DNA from: JAAFHB01 sp037133495
GTDB lineage: Bacteria > Bacteroidota > Bacteroidia > Bacteroidales > Prolixibacteraceae
Direction of reading: 5' to 3'
DNA length: 64,000 bases
Assembly (NCBI GenBank): GCA_037133495.1
Contig: JBAXOA010000004.1
Span: 1-64,000, forward strand
A model generated the notes under the pieces. That model did not search any database and had not been told where the DNA came from. It saw nothing but the letters and a program-made list of their open reading frames with translations. Of this stretch, positions 34,853-43,885 are shown piece after piece. Position 1 is the first letter of the stretch, and each line of letters begins with the position of its first letter. The translations under genes were made by a program, and so were the position numbers.

Positions 34853-35641
34853 ATGCAGAAAATGCGCCTACTGTTTATTTTAGTACTTCTGATTTTACCG
34901 CACTCCATTTATTCACAGAATACTATTTCTTCTATCCCTTCATCTGATACTGTCCATGTTAAATCCATACAGCTTAAAACACTGCCAGGCAATACTTTTC
35001 GTTCTCAATGGATTAAAGGAGCCATCCTTCCGGCTGGTCTTATCCTTGCCGGAGCGATCACTTTAATGCCTGATTCTCACACTTTATTAAGCAAATACAC
35101 GATTCACGAAAAAGTGAAGAGTTTGTTTCCTGATTTTCACTCTTCGTTGGATAATTATATGCAATATGCTCCTCTTGCTGCTGTATTTGCCTTAAAAGCG
35201 GCCGGAGTAAAGAGCCGAAGCGATTTTGTAAATCAGGCTGTGATTACAGCAAAGGCTGAACTGCTGATGACTGTTATTGTTCAGGGAATGAAAAGAACGA
35301 TTTCCAGTGAGCGCCCATCGGGATCAGGAATGAATTCGATGCCTTCCGGTCATACAGCCCAGGCATTTGTTTCTGCCACAATTCTTGATATGGAATACCG
35401 GGATACATCTCCCTGGATAAGTGTGGGTGGGTATGCTGTTGCAACGACAACTGCCATATACCGGATGGCTAACAATCAGCATTGGATTTCTGACGTTTTG
35501 ATCGGCGCCGGAATTGGTATTTTTTCGACCAAAATTGTGTATTACACACATCGTTATCATTGGGGCGGGAAAAAAAATATGATAATTCTTCCAACGATTT
35601 ATAAAAACGGTGGAGGAGTCTCCTTTGCAATGATACTTTAA
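34853..35641 (+). CDS. PAP2-family membrane-associated phosphatase
   Basis: The 262-residue protein has an N-terminal signal-like segment ending near YSQN and further hydrophobic helices. The three phosphatase motifs are complete: KRTISSERP (Kx6RP), PSGHTAQAF (PSGH), and YRMANNQHWISDVLIGAG (Rx5HxxxD). Proteins of this class remove phosphate from lipid phosphates such as phosphatidic acid or undecaprenyl diphosphate at the outer face of the membrane. The exact substrate is unknown. It is a single gene, convergent with the B12 locus lipoprotein (12 bp between stops). A TTACTTTGC box resembling the local promoter pattern lies about 20 bp before the start. Confidence 0.9.
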   Translation: MQKMRLLFILVLLILPHSIYSQNTISSIPSSDTVHVKSIQLKTLPGNTFRSQWIKGAILPAGLILAGAITLMPDSHTLLSKYTIHEKVKSLFPDFHSSLDNYMQYAPLAAVFALKAAGVKSRSDFVNQAVITAKAELLMTVIVQGMKRTISSERPSGSGMNSMPSGHTAQAFVSATILDMEYRDTSPWISVGGYAVATTTAIYRMANNQHWISDVLIGAGIGIFSTKIVYYTHRYHWGGKKNMIILPTIYKNGGGVSFAMIL

Positions 35642-35652
35642 ATTTACAACTT

Positions 35653-36714
35653 TCATTTAAAGCAATAGGCACCCGGAATAATGCCTGTTTTAAAACTGTC
35701 AATTTTAGCTCCTTGTGCTGAATAACGGTAAATAACGCCTCTTTGAAGGTAATCAATTGCATCGCTCAGATAAAGCTCAGAGGTTTGGGGATCAATGGCA
35801 AGACTGTAATAAAGATGGTTCCCCGTTGCTAAAAAAGGATGATCACCCAAGGTTGGTTGGTTGACTCCGAGCTTCCACACTCCATTATTGATAAATAATA
35901 ATGAATCTCCCGTCCCATTGATCGCCAGACGCGAAGGCTTAGCATCAGCAGTTAGTGAAAAGGTCCTTTCAATTGTCCGCGTTGCAGGGTTAATTTTCTG
36001 AAGTAAGGGATTACGCGCAGTTGCTCCGGTTTTTGTCCACCCTCCATCGCAAAGTGTCCATATTTTATTATACTTGTCAAGCACCAGGCCTCCGGGTTGT
36101 TTACCTGTTTTTATCTCAGCAACTACTGCATCTGTACGAGAATCAATCACTAATACGGTTTCGTCAAATGACCAGCAACTGACAAATACAAAGTCGTTCC
36201 ATTGTACCATTTGCTCAGTTGAAGAATGTCCGGATGTAGAAATTACACCTGTAATTTGAAGGGTTTTTGGATTTACAATTGTAATTTTTTCGGCATAAAG
36301 ATCAGTTATATAAGCCTTTTCATTATTCACAAAATGAATATATCTTGGAGATGTCAGACCTGTAATCTTACCGGTGTATTTCCCGTTTAAAGTATTAATG
36401 ATATATACCTTCCCGGAGTTATTGATTACGATGTAACCAAGATTATCGCGTATAACCATTGACTGTGCCACATCTCCAAGAGGGAGTCCGTTTGTATTGT
36501 AGAAGAGGTCATTTTGTACCTTGTGCGTTGCCGGATCATAAAATGAAAGCGATGAGTTACCATACATAAAATTCCCTTCATTAACAATAAACACACCTTT
36601 AGGAAACAAAGCTTCGGTTTGATGACTTTTGATCCAGGCATCATCCTTCATACATCCTGAGACACAAAAAACGGACAGCACCAAAAGAGCAATATATGAG
36701 TTCCTTATTTTCAT
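35653..36714 (-). CDS. Surface beta-propeller lipoprotein, BtuG-like (YncE/DUF5074)
   Basis: The 353-residue protein has a lipoprotein signal (LLVLSVFCVSGC, Cys about 21), then a run of YncE-like propeller blades such as NNSGKVYIINTLNGKYTGKI, EKITIVNPKTLQITGVI, ETVLVIDSRTDAVVAEIKTGKQPGGLVLD and SELYLSDAIDYLQRGVIYRYS. In Bacteroides the BtuG lipoprotein, a propeller that binds cobalamin with very high affinity, is encoded next to a BtuB receptor. Here the gene follows a BtuB-like receptor by 2 bp, and the operon starts with a cobalamin riboswitch. The BtuG role is therefore likely, though the binding residues cannot be checked by eye. Confidence 0.8.
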   Translation of the reverse strand: MKIRNSYIALLVLSVFCVSGCMKDDAWIKSHQTEALFPKGVFIVNEGNFMYGNSSLSFYDPATHKVQNDLFYNTNGLPLGDVAQSMVIRDNLGYIVINNSGKVYIINTLNGKYTGKITGLTSPRYIHFVNNEKAYITDLYAEKITIVNPKTLQITGVISTSGHSSTEQMVQWNDFVFVSCWSFDETVLVIDSRTDAVVAEIKTGKQPGGLVLDKYNKIWTLCDGGWTKTGATARNPLLQKINPATRTIERTFSLTADAKPSRLAINGTGDSLLFINNGVWKLGVNQPTLGDHPFLATGNHLYYSLAIDPQTSELYLSDAIDYLQRGVIYRYSAQGAKIDSFKTGIIPGAYCFK

Positions 36715-36716
36715 TT

Positions 36717-38762
36717 TTAGAAATCGTAGCGAATAAGAAAAGAATAATTCCTAAGAGGCATAGGGTGCTGCAAGACAGTACGATACACTTCATTAAAAAG
36801 ATTGAATATTTTCAATTCAACACCAAATTTATCGTTTTTTAAATTGATTTCCTTTCCCAAATGAATGTTATTCATAAAATAAGGATAGAGTACATCTGGT
36901 TTTGAAGTCTTGTCGTTACTTGAAGTGGTGAAGCGTTCGCTGTAGTAACTCCATTGCCACGTGAAATGGTATCCCAGCCGGGAGAGGTTAAACAGGAAAT
37001 TGGCAGAATGCTGCGGAATATAAGGGAGCTGTTTGCCAATCGATTCATCTGCCCAGTTTCGCGGATTATCCCTGTTTATTGACCGGGTGTATGCGTAATT
37101 ACCATTAAAATGGTATTCAAAAGCGCAGACTTTCCCGGTTATTCCGGCGTTTAATTCAGCACCACTTGAATTTACTCTGTTCATATTGTAAGGTTCCCAA
37201 TATCCTTGAGGAGTAGGTAACCAGATGATCCAGTTGTTGATCCGCGAATAGTATCCGTTAATCGATATGTGAAGTGAACTTTTTCCGGTAATTTTTGAAT
37301 ATCCGCTGCCAATGTCAGCTTGTAATCCCTCTTCAGGTTTTAGTTGCGGGTTACCTCCCGGAATATAATACAAATCGTTGAGCGTTGGCTGGTGATAGTT
37401 TCTGGCCAGATTACCCTTTAAAAAATATCCTTTATCGTGAAGGGGACGATACTCGAGTCCTCCCGATGGAATTAGAGGTGCAGAAATACCTCCAATAAAG
37501 TCTTCTCTTACCAAAAGATTAGCCGATAACTTGTCACTAAAAATTTCGCTGAGCATCAGGGAAACGGAATGATCACGGCGACGCCTGTCATAACTTTGCG
37601 ATTCACCGCCCGGTGGAGAATTGGCAGAGTAAACGTTGTTAATATCCGCATTCGCACTCGCAGTCAAAGAGAGTTTATTTGAAAATTGATAATCATAATT
37701 TGCTCTTAACAAATAAGATGCAGACCTTGAATGAGCATCGGTAGCAATAAGGTCTTCGGCTCCCAAAACTTTCGTCTTCAACTGGTAGGACAAGAACTGA
37801 ATATTCGCTCCTGCCGAAAAGCTTAGCGTTCCTCCGTCACCATAATGCTTCCATTCGACAACTGGCCGGTGAGCATTGTCGGTTTGCCGGTTAATATTTG
37901 TATTGTTGCCGGTTTCATTTGAAAGTAATCTGGGAAGACTTCGGTCGTTGTGCTGGTACCAATACCTAAGGGTAATAAAACTCTTTTGGACAGGATGGAA
38001 ATAAAACTCCTGCAAAAGTCCATAATTCTCATATTTTGCATTTTCATTGCGCTGAGTAGGGTAGAGGTAGTTACCGTTTTTGGGGTCAATATCCGCAACA
38101 AACTTATTCACAAATTGATAGTCATTATCGGAATAGTTATAAAAAGCCCTTGTCTGAGACTGCATTTTTTTATTTCCGCTGTTTACCTGAAAAAATTCAT
38201 CTTTTGTTCCATAACTTCCGATACCGGTAAGTACCCTGCCTGAAAATTTATTCAGCCAATCGGTATTATTATCAAGCTTAACGATTCCGCCAAGTGCACC
38301 ACTTCGTTCTGATAAAGAGCCTGAACCATGAAGCAAGCTGACATTGTCGGTAAAATAAACAGGTATTGTTGAGAAATCAACCATTCCGAGCATGGGTGAA
38401 TTAAGACTGATCCCATTCCATAACACTTGGGTATGCGAAGGGGCGGTGCCGCGAAAAGATGCTGTCGCCATCGCACCGCGGCCATATTCTTTTATGAACA
38501 GTGGAGTATTCAGAGCCATTAAGTCCGACAAGCTGAATGTCAGCGCCTTAATCAGGGCAATTGAATCAATTCTGGTGATGGTTTTCCCTGCTTCCTCTTT
38601 TATTATTTTATTTGCACGGACTTCAATTGTTTTAATTTTCAGCGTATCCGAAAGTTGCTGCGCAGCAACAAATTCATTTGAAAAAAGGGTTACAACCGGA
38701 ATACAAAGAAATTTAAGATATTTAAATTTCGAATAAAATGATCCGGAGAGTCTTTTAATCAT
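36717..38762 (-). CDS. btuB: TonB-dependent outer-membrane receptor, BtuB-like vitamin B12 transporter
   Basis: The 681-residue protein has a signal peptide ending near FVAAQQ, a plug domain (about residues 45-160, with TASFRGTAPSHTQVLWNGISLNSPMLG and ERSGALGGIVKL), and a 22-strand-type barrel ending in aromatic YSFLIRYDF. There is no CarboxypepD or SusC-type N-terminal extension. The length and plug resemble BtuB. It is the second gene of an operon led by a cobalamin riboswitch and is flanked by two surface lipoproteins. This fits B12 uptake in Bacteroidota. Confidence 0.88.
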   Translation of the reverse strand: MIKRLSGSFYSKFKYLKFLCIPVVTLFSNEFVAAQQLSDTLKIKTIEVRANKIIKEEAGKTITRIDSIALIKALTFSLSDLMALNTPLFIKEYGRGAMATASFRGTAPSHTQVLWNGISLNSPMLGMVDFSTIPVYFTDNVSLLHGSGSLSERSGALGGIVKLDNNTDWLNKFSGRVLTGIGSYGTKDEFFQVNSGNKKMQSQTRAFYNYSDNDYQFVNKFVADIDPKNGNYLYPTQRNENAKYENYGLLQEFYFHPVQKSFITLRYWYQHNDRSLPRLLSNETGNNTNINRQTDNAHRPVVEWKHYGDGGTLSFSAGANIQFLSYQLKTKVLGAEDLIATDAHSRSASYLLRANYDYQFSNKLSLTASANADINNVYSANSPPGGESQSYDRRRRDHSVSLMLSEIFSDKLSANLLVREDFIGGISAPLIPSGGLEYRPLHDKGYFLKGNLARNYHQPTLNDLYYIPGGNPQLKPEEGLQADIGSGYSKITGKSSLHISINGYYSRINNWIIWLPTPQGYWEPYNMNRVNSSGAELNAGITGKVCAFEYHFNGNYAYTRSINRDNPRNWADESIGKQLPYIPQHSANFLFNLSRLGYHFTWQWSYYSERFTTSSNDKTSKPDVLYPYFMNNIHLGKEINLKNDKFGVELKIFNLFNEVYRTVLQHPMPLRNYSFLIRYDF

Positions 38763-38777
38763 TTAAGTTTTGTGAAA

Positions 38778-39926
38778 TCAATTGGCTGAATATTCAATTA
38801 TAGATAGGTCAACAGCCCCGCTAACTTCAGTTGAGATTTCATTAAGCCATCCTGCAACCTGAAATACCCCGCTCTGCACCTTAATAAAGGTGAATCCCGC
38901 AAGGTTAACCGGATTACCGGCTTTATCAACCGCGTTTGAAATGTCAAATGCATTGGCTTTCAGTGAATTAATATAGTCGCCATTATTGTAACATTCAGCA
39001 TATCCCGATGTAAAAATACCTGTGCGAACGATCCAGTTTTCGATGCCGGTTTGGGTTGAGTTATTTTTATAGGCATCAGGCAATTTGCTTCCGGAAAAGA
39101 CCATTTCCATTTTATTGCCATACCCAATCCACCACCATGACGATGAATCGAAAACTGGCTTAAGTTCGCCATTGCCTCCCTTATTATCTTTCCAGGTTAC
39201 ATTTCCATTAGCCAAAGGTTTATAGTAAGTAACCTCATAATTGTGAATTGTTTCCGGATTATTGTATTCACTTCCTTTAATTTCAGCCCAATCGCCGTCA
39301 TTTGGTATTCCATCATTGTTGCTGTCACTCATAATATATACAATCCCGGGTTCAGATCCGGCACCAGGTTGGGTGAATATGGCAAAATCAGCACCAGCAA
39401 TATTTTTTATCGTGTGGTCAAAACCGGCGATGATGTAACCACCCCAACCTCCCAATGAGGTATATTGCTTGGAGCCAATCCAGGGCTGGCCGATGAAATC
39501 CTGAGCTTTGCAGTCGGATGGAATCAACGAGGCATGTTGTCCCGGTCCATATCTGTAATCAAAAACTGTGGTAATATAAGGTGACAGATTCGAAAAAGCA
39601 GAAATCTGAATTGTTTTATTATCACTCCCTACGTCATTTGACACTTTAAGCTGAAGTGTATAACTCCCTATTTTTAATGGAGTAAACAGAAATATTTTTT
39701 CCGTAGATACAATTTCGCCATTTATTTTCCAGGTATAGGTAGAATTTCCGCTATTGGAAACTGCAGGATTTAACGGAAGCGACTTTCCCATTTCAATTTT
39801 AAATCCATCGGAAGGAACCGACATTGAAATCATAGGTCCTGTGAGCTCACCAGACTTACTGCATGAACTGAACAAGGCAAGACCAGCAAAAAAAAAGGTA
39901 ATATACCAGAATTTTGTTGTCAACAT
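38778..39926 (-). CDS. Surface lipoprotein with PKD-like domain in the B12 locus
   Basis: The protein has about 382 residues, with a lipoprotein signal (FFFAGLALFSSC). A PKD-like Ig domain (about residues 30-115) contains STYTWKINGEIVSTEKIFLFTPLKIGSYTLQLKVSND. A larger C-terminal domain follows with SLGGWGGYIIAGFDHTI, DSNNDGIPNDGDWAEI and SLKANAFDISNAVD. Similar cell-surface proteins stand beside BtuB/BtuG in Bacteroides and probably help capture corrinoids outside the cell. The ATG at 39926 is chosen; a TTG at 39950 would only lengthen the n-region. It is the first gene behind the riboswitch. DSNNDGIPNDGD looks like a calcium-binding loop. Confidence 0.75.
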   Translation of the reverse strand: MLTTKFWYITFFFAGLALFSSCSKSGELTGPMISMSVPSDGFKIEMGKSLPLNPAVSNSGNSTYTWKINGEIVSTEKIFLFTPLKIGSYTLQLKVSNDVGSDNKTIQISAFSNLSPYITTVFDYRYGPGQHASLIPSDCKAQDFIGQPWIGSKQYTSLGGWGGYIIAGFDHTIKNIAGADFAIFTQPGAGSEPGIVYIMSDSNNDGIPNDGDWAEIKGSEYNNPETIHNYEVTYYKPLANGNVTWKDNKGGNGELKPVFDSSSWWWIGYGNKMEMVFSGSKLPDAYKNNSTQTGIENWIVRTGIFTSGYAECYNNGDYINSLKANAFDISNAVDKAGNPVNLAGFTFIKVQSGVFQVAGWLNEISTEVSGAVDLSIIEYSAN

Positions 39927-40035
39927 ACTTAAAATCAATTTAATTGTCAAATATTAATTGATTTTAAGCTCATCGGAAGACTTGCAGAATGGAGAATGGC
40001 CACCTGAACACTTTTATCCCGAAAGCTTAAACCTT

Positions 40036-40220
40036 GAATGGCTGGTCTTCTGACTTATCCCGATTTCTGGCTACCTTCCCATCTCTTTGAAAAGAAACAG
40101 TGGCTATTAGCCGGAAACATACTATTCCGCAGAAGCGGAATCGGGTTTTACAGCAGCGGGTACTGTCCCGGATTCACACCGGATTCCCAAATTAAGCCCT
40201 ATGGGCACCAATTCACCACA
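40036..40220 (-). ncRNA. Cobalamin (adenosylcobalamin) riboswitch
   Basis: Read on the minus strand, the region contains the class hallmarks in order: GGGAATCCGGTGTGAATCC, then GGGACAGTACCCGCTGCTG, the B12 box AGCCACTG (40098-40105), GGGAAGG, and the 3' element AGTCAGAAGACC. It ends about 110 bp before the ATG of the PKD-like lipoprotein gene. Coenzyme B12 binding should switch off the lipoprotein-btuB-btuG operon. Confidence 0.95.
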
Positions 40221-40254
40221 AAAATAAGAAATTAGTTGCGCTCGTCAAATAAAA

Positions 40255-40971
40255 TCAGGATTGTTTTTTAACAAGGGTTGAAAAATCGAAAATTACCATT
40301 ATTTGAAGGTAATTTTTTGCGGAATAATCACTTAATTCAAAATCTGTATCATTTACACATCCTATTTGAAATGCCGTATTTTCATTTATTTTATAACCGG
40401 CACCTGCGTAAAACCGGTTCTTTGTTATGATTGGATTATGCTGGGCGAAAAAAAGTTCATCACCTGTTGACAGATAGATACTGCCTTGAACCATTTCGGA
40501 TTTGTTTACAGGACAAATTATTCCAAGCCGGCATTTCAGACCATTTTTATAGTTGTCTGGAAAAAAGCGTTGTTCAAGGCGGAGCCGATGTTCAAAATTA
40601 AGCCGTTTAATGACATATTTATAATTCAACTCAAGCCAGGTTCTGAATTCTTTTTGTTGAAGAGGCAGCTGAAAAAGTTCACCCGTTTGGTAGGTGCGAT
40701 AAATCCCAGAGCCGATTAAACCATAAAAGTTGTTGGCGAAAGCATACGAAACGCCGGCTTTAATTTCATAATAATCATATTTCAAAGAATAATTGCTGCT
40801 TCTAAAATGAATTTCATTGATTGTGGATATTTTAGAAGTAATCTTTCCTTTAACTATCAAAGTGCTCCAATTTCCTAAAAGGTGATCTGATTGTGCCCGG
40901 GAAAAACTGTAAATACTAATCAAACAAATAGTTGTGAGGATAATTATAAATATCCGTCTCGATGAATCCAT
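40255..40971 (-). CDS. DUF2490 outer-membrane beta-barrel-like protein
   Basis: The protein has about 238 residues with a signal peptide (RIFIIILTTICLISIYSFSRAQ). The mature part has alternating aromatic strands and the DUF2490 signature LEHRLRLEQRFF-like stretch (here LNFEHRLRLEQRFFPDN), then AGAGYKINENTAFQIGCVND. Members are predicted outer-membrane proteins of unknown function in Bacteroidota. The ATG at 40971 is preferred because GGAG stands six bases before it and gives a compact signal peptide. An earlier ATG at 40995 touches an inverted repeat. It is upstream of, and divergent from, pepD. Confidence 0.75.
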   Translation of the reverse strand: MDSSRRIFIIILTTICLISIYSFSRAQSDHLLGNWSTLIVKGKITSKISTINEIHFRSSNYSLKYDYYEIKAGVSYAFANNFYGLIGSGIYRTYQTGELFQLPLQQKEFRTWLELNYKYVIKRLNFEHRLRLEQRFFPDNYKNGLKCRLGIICPVNKSEMVQGSIYLSTGDELFFAQHNPIITKNRFYAGAGYKINENTAFQIGCVNDTDFELSDYSAKNYLQIMVIFDFSTLVKKQS

Positions 40972-40995
40972 ATATGCTCCGTATTTTGCAAACAT

Positions 40996-41023
40996 AGTAC
41001 TTAATTTTGTGATGTTAAGTACT
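40996..41023. promoter_or_regulatory. Perfect 9-bp inverted repeat between DUF2490 gene and pepD
   Basis: The arms agtacttaa (40996-41004) and ttaagtact (41015-41023) are separated by 10 bp, in the 133-bp divergent gap. Symmetry and position suggest an operator or promoter-overlapping site. No T-run follows it. Confidence 0.35.
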
Positions 41024-41104
41024 CATCATTTTAAAAAATATTCTACCTTTAGTTGAATTGAAAATTGCAGATTTTATTTTTTTATAATATTGATATATAA
41101 GTAA

Positions 41105-42574
41105 ATGGGTGCAAATGATACAAATAAATTAGGCGGGTTGGAACCTGCTTCGGTTTGGAGTTATTTCGAAGCGGTTTGTCAGATTCCACGTCCGTCAAAG
41201 CGTGAAGAGAAAATAATCCAATTTTTAACGGACTTTGCTCATCTTCACAATTTTAATATTAAAACAGATTTCGCAGGTAATGTATTGATTTCCAAACCTG
41301 CATCAAAAGGCTTGGAAAATGTACGTACTTTGGTATTGCAATCGCATCTCGACATGGTTTGTGAAAAAAATTCGGAGACTATTCATAATTTTGATACAGA
41401 TCCTATCAAACCGTATATTGATGGTGAGTGGGTAACTGCCGAGGGAACTACGCTTGGGGCAGATTGTGGAATTGGGATTGCTGCTCAGATGGCCGTTTTA
41501 ACATCGGAGGATCTCAAACATGGACCGATCGAATGTTTGTTTACTGTTGATGAGGAGACCGGCCTTACTGGGGCTAATGCGCTTGAACCTGGCTTTTTTA
41601 GTGGGAAAGGGCTTATTAATCTGGATTCGGAGGATGAAGGTGAACTTTTCATAGGTTGTGCCGGAGGCATTGACACATTAGCAACTATTCATTATAAAGA
41701 TGTTGCGACTCCAAAGGGCATGTTTCCCATAAAAATTAAAGTAAGCGGTCTTTTAGGTGGCCATTCAGGAGATGACATCAATAAAAACAGGGGAAATGCC
41801 ATAAAAGTATTAAATCGCTTCCTTTGGCAGATCATCCAAAAATATGAGATTCACATTTCTGAATTTAACGGGGGAAATCTCAGAAATGCGATTGCCCGCG
41901 AGGCTTTTGCAGTACTTCTTGTTCCGGGTTCAAAAAAAGAAAATGTGACGATCGAATTCAATATTTTCAGATCAATGATTGAGGAAGAGATGCTTATCAA
42001 TGAACCCTCAATTAAATTGTCCCTGGAAAGTACCGGGCAGCCTGGGCGGGTTATTGATGAATCAAGTCAGAAACAACTGATTCAAGCTTTATATGCTTGC
42101 CCCCACGGTGTTTTAACCATGAGTACCCGTATGCCGGGCCTTGTCGAAACATCAACAAACCTTGCATCAGTAAAGCTAAAACCAGGAAATCTGATTGAAA
42201 TCACTACAAGTCAGCGAAGTGATCTGGAAAGTGGAAAACTGGATGCTTCAAATATGGTTTCATCTGTGTTTCAGTTGATTAATGCAGATATTCGGCATGG
42301 GGAAGGATACCCTGGCTGGACTCCAAATCCCTCTTCTGAGTTATTAAATATCACCCGATTGGCCTATATTAAACTTTTCAAAGTTGAGCCAGTTGTCCGT
42401 TCAATACATGCAGGACTTGAATGCGGATTATTCCTCGAGAAATTTCCTGGTCTCGACATGATTTCTTTTGGCCCTACAATGCGAGGGGTTCATTCACCTG
42501 ATGAAAAAATTAATATTGCGTCTGTCGAAAAATTCTGGCGATTGCTCATTGAGGTAATTGCTGACTATTCATAA
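41105..42574 (+). CDS. pepD: Aminoacyl-histidine dipeptidase (M20 family)
   Basis: PepD cleaves dipeptides such as carnosine-type X-His using two zinc ions in the cytoplasm. The 489-residue protein shows LEPASVWSYFEAVCQIPRPSKREE, the metal ligand region LQSHLDMVCEKN, GTTLGADCGIGIA with bridging Asp, TVDEETGLTGANAL with the catalytic Glu, and GLLGGHSGDDI. The C-terminal block HAGLECGLFLEKFPGLDMISFGP has the last His/Glu ligands. Length and motifs are complete. No signal peptide. A single gene with its own promoter region. Confidence 0.96.
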   Translation: MGANDTNKLGGLEPASVWSYFEAVCQIPRPSKREEKIIQFLTDFAHLHNFNIKTDFAGNVLISKPASKGLENVRTLVLQSHLDMVCEKNSETIHNFDTDPIKPYIDGEWVTAEGTTLGADCGIGIAAQMAVLTSEDLKHGPIECLFTVDEETGLTGANALEPGFFSGKGLINLDSEDEGELFIGCAGGIDTLATIHYKDVATPKGMFPIKIKVSGLLGGHSGDDINKNRGNAIKVLNRFLWQIIQKYEIHISEFNGGNLRNAIAREAFAVLLVPGSKKENVTIEFNIFRSMIEEEMLINEPSIKLSLESTGQPGRVIDESSQKQLIQALYACPHGVLTMSTRMPGLVETSTNLASVKLKPGNLIEITTSQRSDLESGKLDASNMVSSVFQLINADIRHGEGYPGWTPNPSSELLNITRLAYIKLFKVEPVVRSIHAGLECGLFLEKFPGLDMISFGPTMRGVHSPDEKINIASVEKFWRLLIEVIADYS

Positions 42575-42726
42575 ATTTTGAATAATTCGTCGTAAATAAG
42601 CTTGTTGTTTTAATTTTTTATTTTTGTTGTGCAATGAGTGAATTTATAAATTAGTTTATTTGTAATAGTATTAAAGATCTGAATTGCATCTTTGAAATAC
42701 CAATAACTCAGACTTTACAAACACGA

Positions 42727-43869
42727 ATGAAGATTGCACAATTGTGCCTTCAGGCTATTAAAAAAACAAATTATCTTCTGATGAAGTATACTCAATTAAG
42801 GATTTTATTCTTTTCAATTAAAAAACGGAATTCATGCTCTAAGTGTGTGGCGATTATTCTTTTGGCTTATGCATTCTTCTCTTGCTCATCGATAAAAAAT
42901 ATTGAAATTGAATTGGCTGTTACACCGCTTTATCCAATCGAGGACAATATTCAGAGCATAGGTGTCCTTAACAGAAGTATGAATATGCAATTTTCAAATT
43001 TGAAGTCTGATTCTATTGAAAGGATTTTAATAAAGAAAAAGATGGTTCTCGACACAGTTTTTCAGGATAGTATAGTTGCCGATACAGTTATACAGGTTGC
43101 GGCCAAAGCACTTTACGAGTCCGGAAGGTTTGATGTGGTAATACCCAAGGTCCGAAATATCGCCCGCCCTAACAATGAAAAAATAAGCAGCCCATTGAAT
43201 TTAGGTTTTATAAAAAATATTTGCAGCGATTTTAATGTTGATGCGGTATTGATACTCGAAAGTTTTGAGGAACATATTAATACCCAATACTATTATAATA
43301 ATTATGAATATGCTGGTGGTACCAGCGAGTTTAATTCAACTACAGATATTGATTTTATTTCTGAATGGCGGCTTTATCGCCCTGATGAACAAAAGCCAGC
43401 AATTCGATTTCAGGTTGCAGACACTATTTTTTGGAAGGCAAACAGTGAATCTTTAACGGATTTGTATTCTCAAATGCCGAAAACAAAAGAAGCTTTGATA
43501 AGTGGCGGAATTGCAGCAGGTATACAAATGGCTGCTTATATAAGTCCCGGCTGGGTCAGTCAGACAAGGCACTATTTTTTAACGGGAGTTAAAGAAATCG
43601 ATACTGCAGTATCCCTTATAAAAGAGAACAAATGGGTGGAAGCTGCAGCCATTTGGGCTAAATATGCAACGGTGAATTCAACTCTGGTGAGAAGCAAAGT
43701 TGAATTTAATCTGGCTCTTGCTTCAGAGATGAATGGAGATCCAAACCTCGCCATCGAATGGGGCTTAAAATCTTTTAAAACCAGGTATTCCAAAACAGCT
43801 GAGATCTACCTAAAAACACTGGATTCTGTTCGAAAAGCAAAACAAAAGGAGTTAAAACAGCGTTATTAA
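42727..43869 (+). CDS. DUF6340-family lipoprotein (first of tandem pair)
   Basis: The 380-residue protein has a long basic n-region, a hydrophobic stretch AIILLAYAFFSC and a lipobox Cys at about residue 57. The ATG at 42781 would give a shorter and more usual leader. The body shows the DUF6340 pattern: an opening IEIELAVTPLYPIEDNIQSIGVLNRS, ALYESGRFDVVIP, DAVLILESFEEH and a closing TPR-like part EAAAIWAKYAT..RSKVEFNLALASEMNGDPNLAIEWG. Function is unknown. It precedes a paralogue by 16 bp, so the two probably act together in the cell envelope. Confidence 0.75.
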   Translation: MKIAQLCLQAIKKTNYLLMKYTQLRILFFSIKKRNSCSKCVAIILLAYAFFSCSSIKNIEIELAVTPLYPIEDNIQSIGVLNRSMNMQFSNLKSDSIERILIKKKMVLDTVFQDSIVADTVIQVAAKALYESGRFDVVIPKVRNIARPNNEKISSPLNLGFIKNICSDFNVDAVLILESFEEHINTQYYYNNYEYAGGTSEFNSTTDIDFISEWRLYRPDEQKPAIRFQVADTIFWKANSESLTDLYSQMPKTKEALISGGIAAGIQMAAYISPGWVSQTRHYFLTGVKEIDTAVSLIKENKWVEAAAIWAKYATVNSTLVRSKVEFNLALASEMNGDPNLAIEWGLKSFKTRYSKTAEIYLKTLDSVRKAKQKELKQRY

Positions 43870-43885
43870 GTAAATTTCTCTAATT

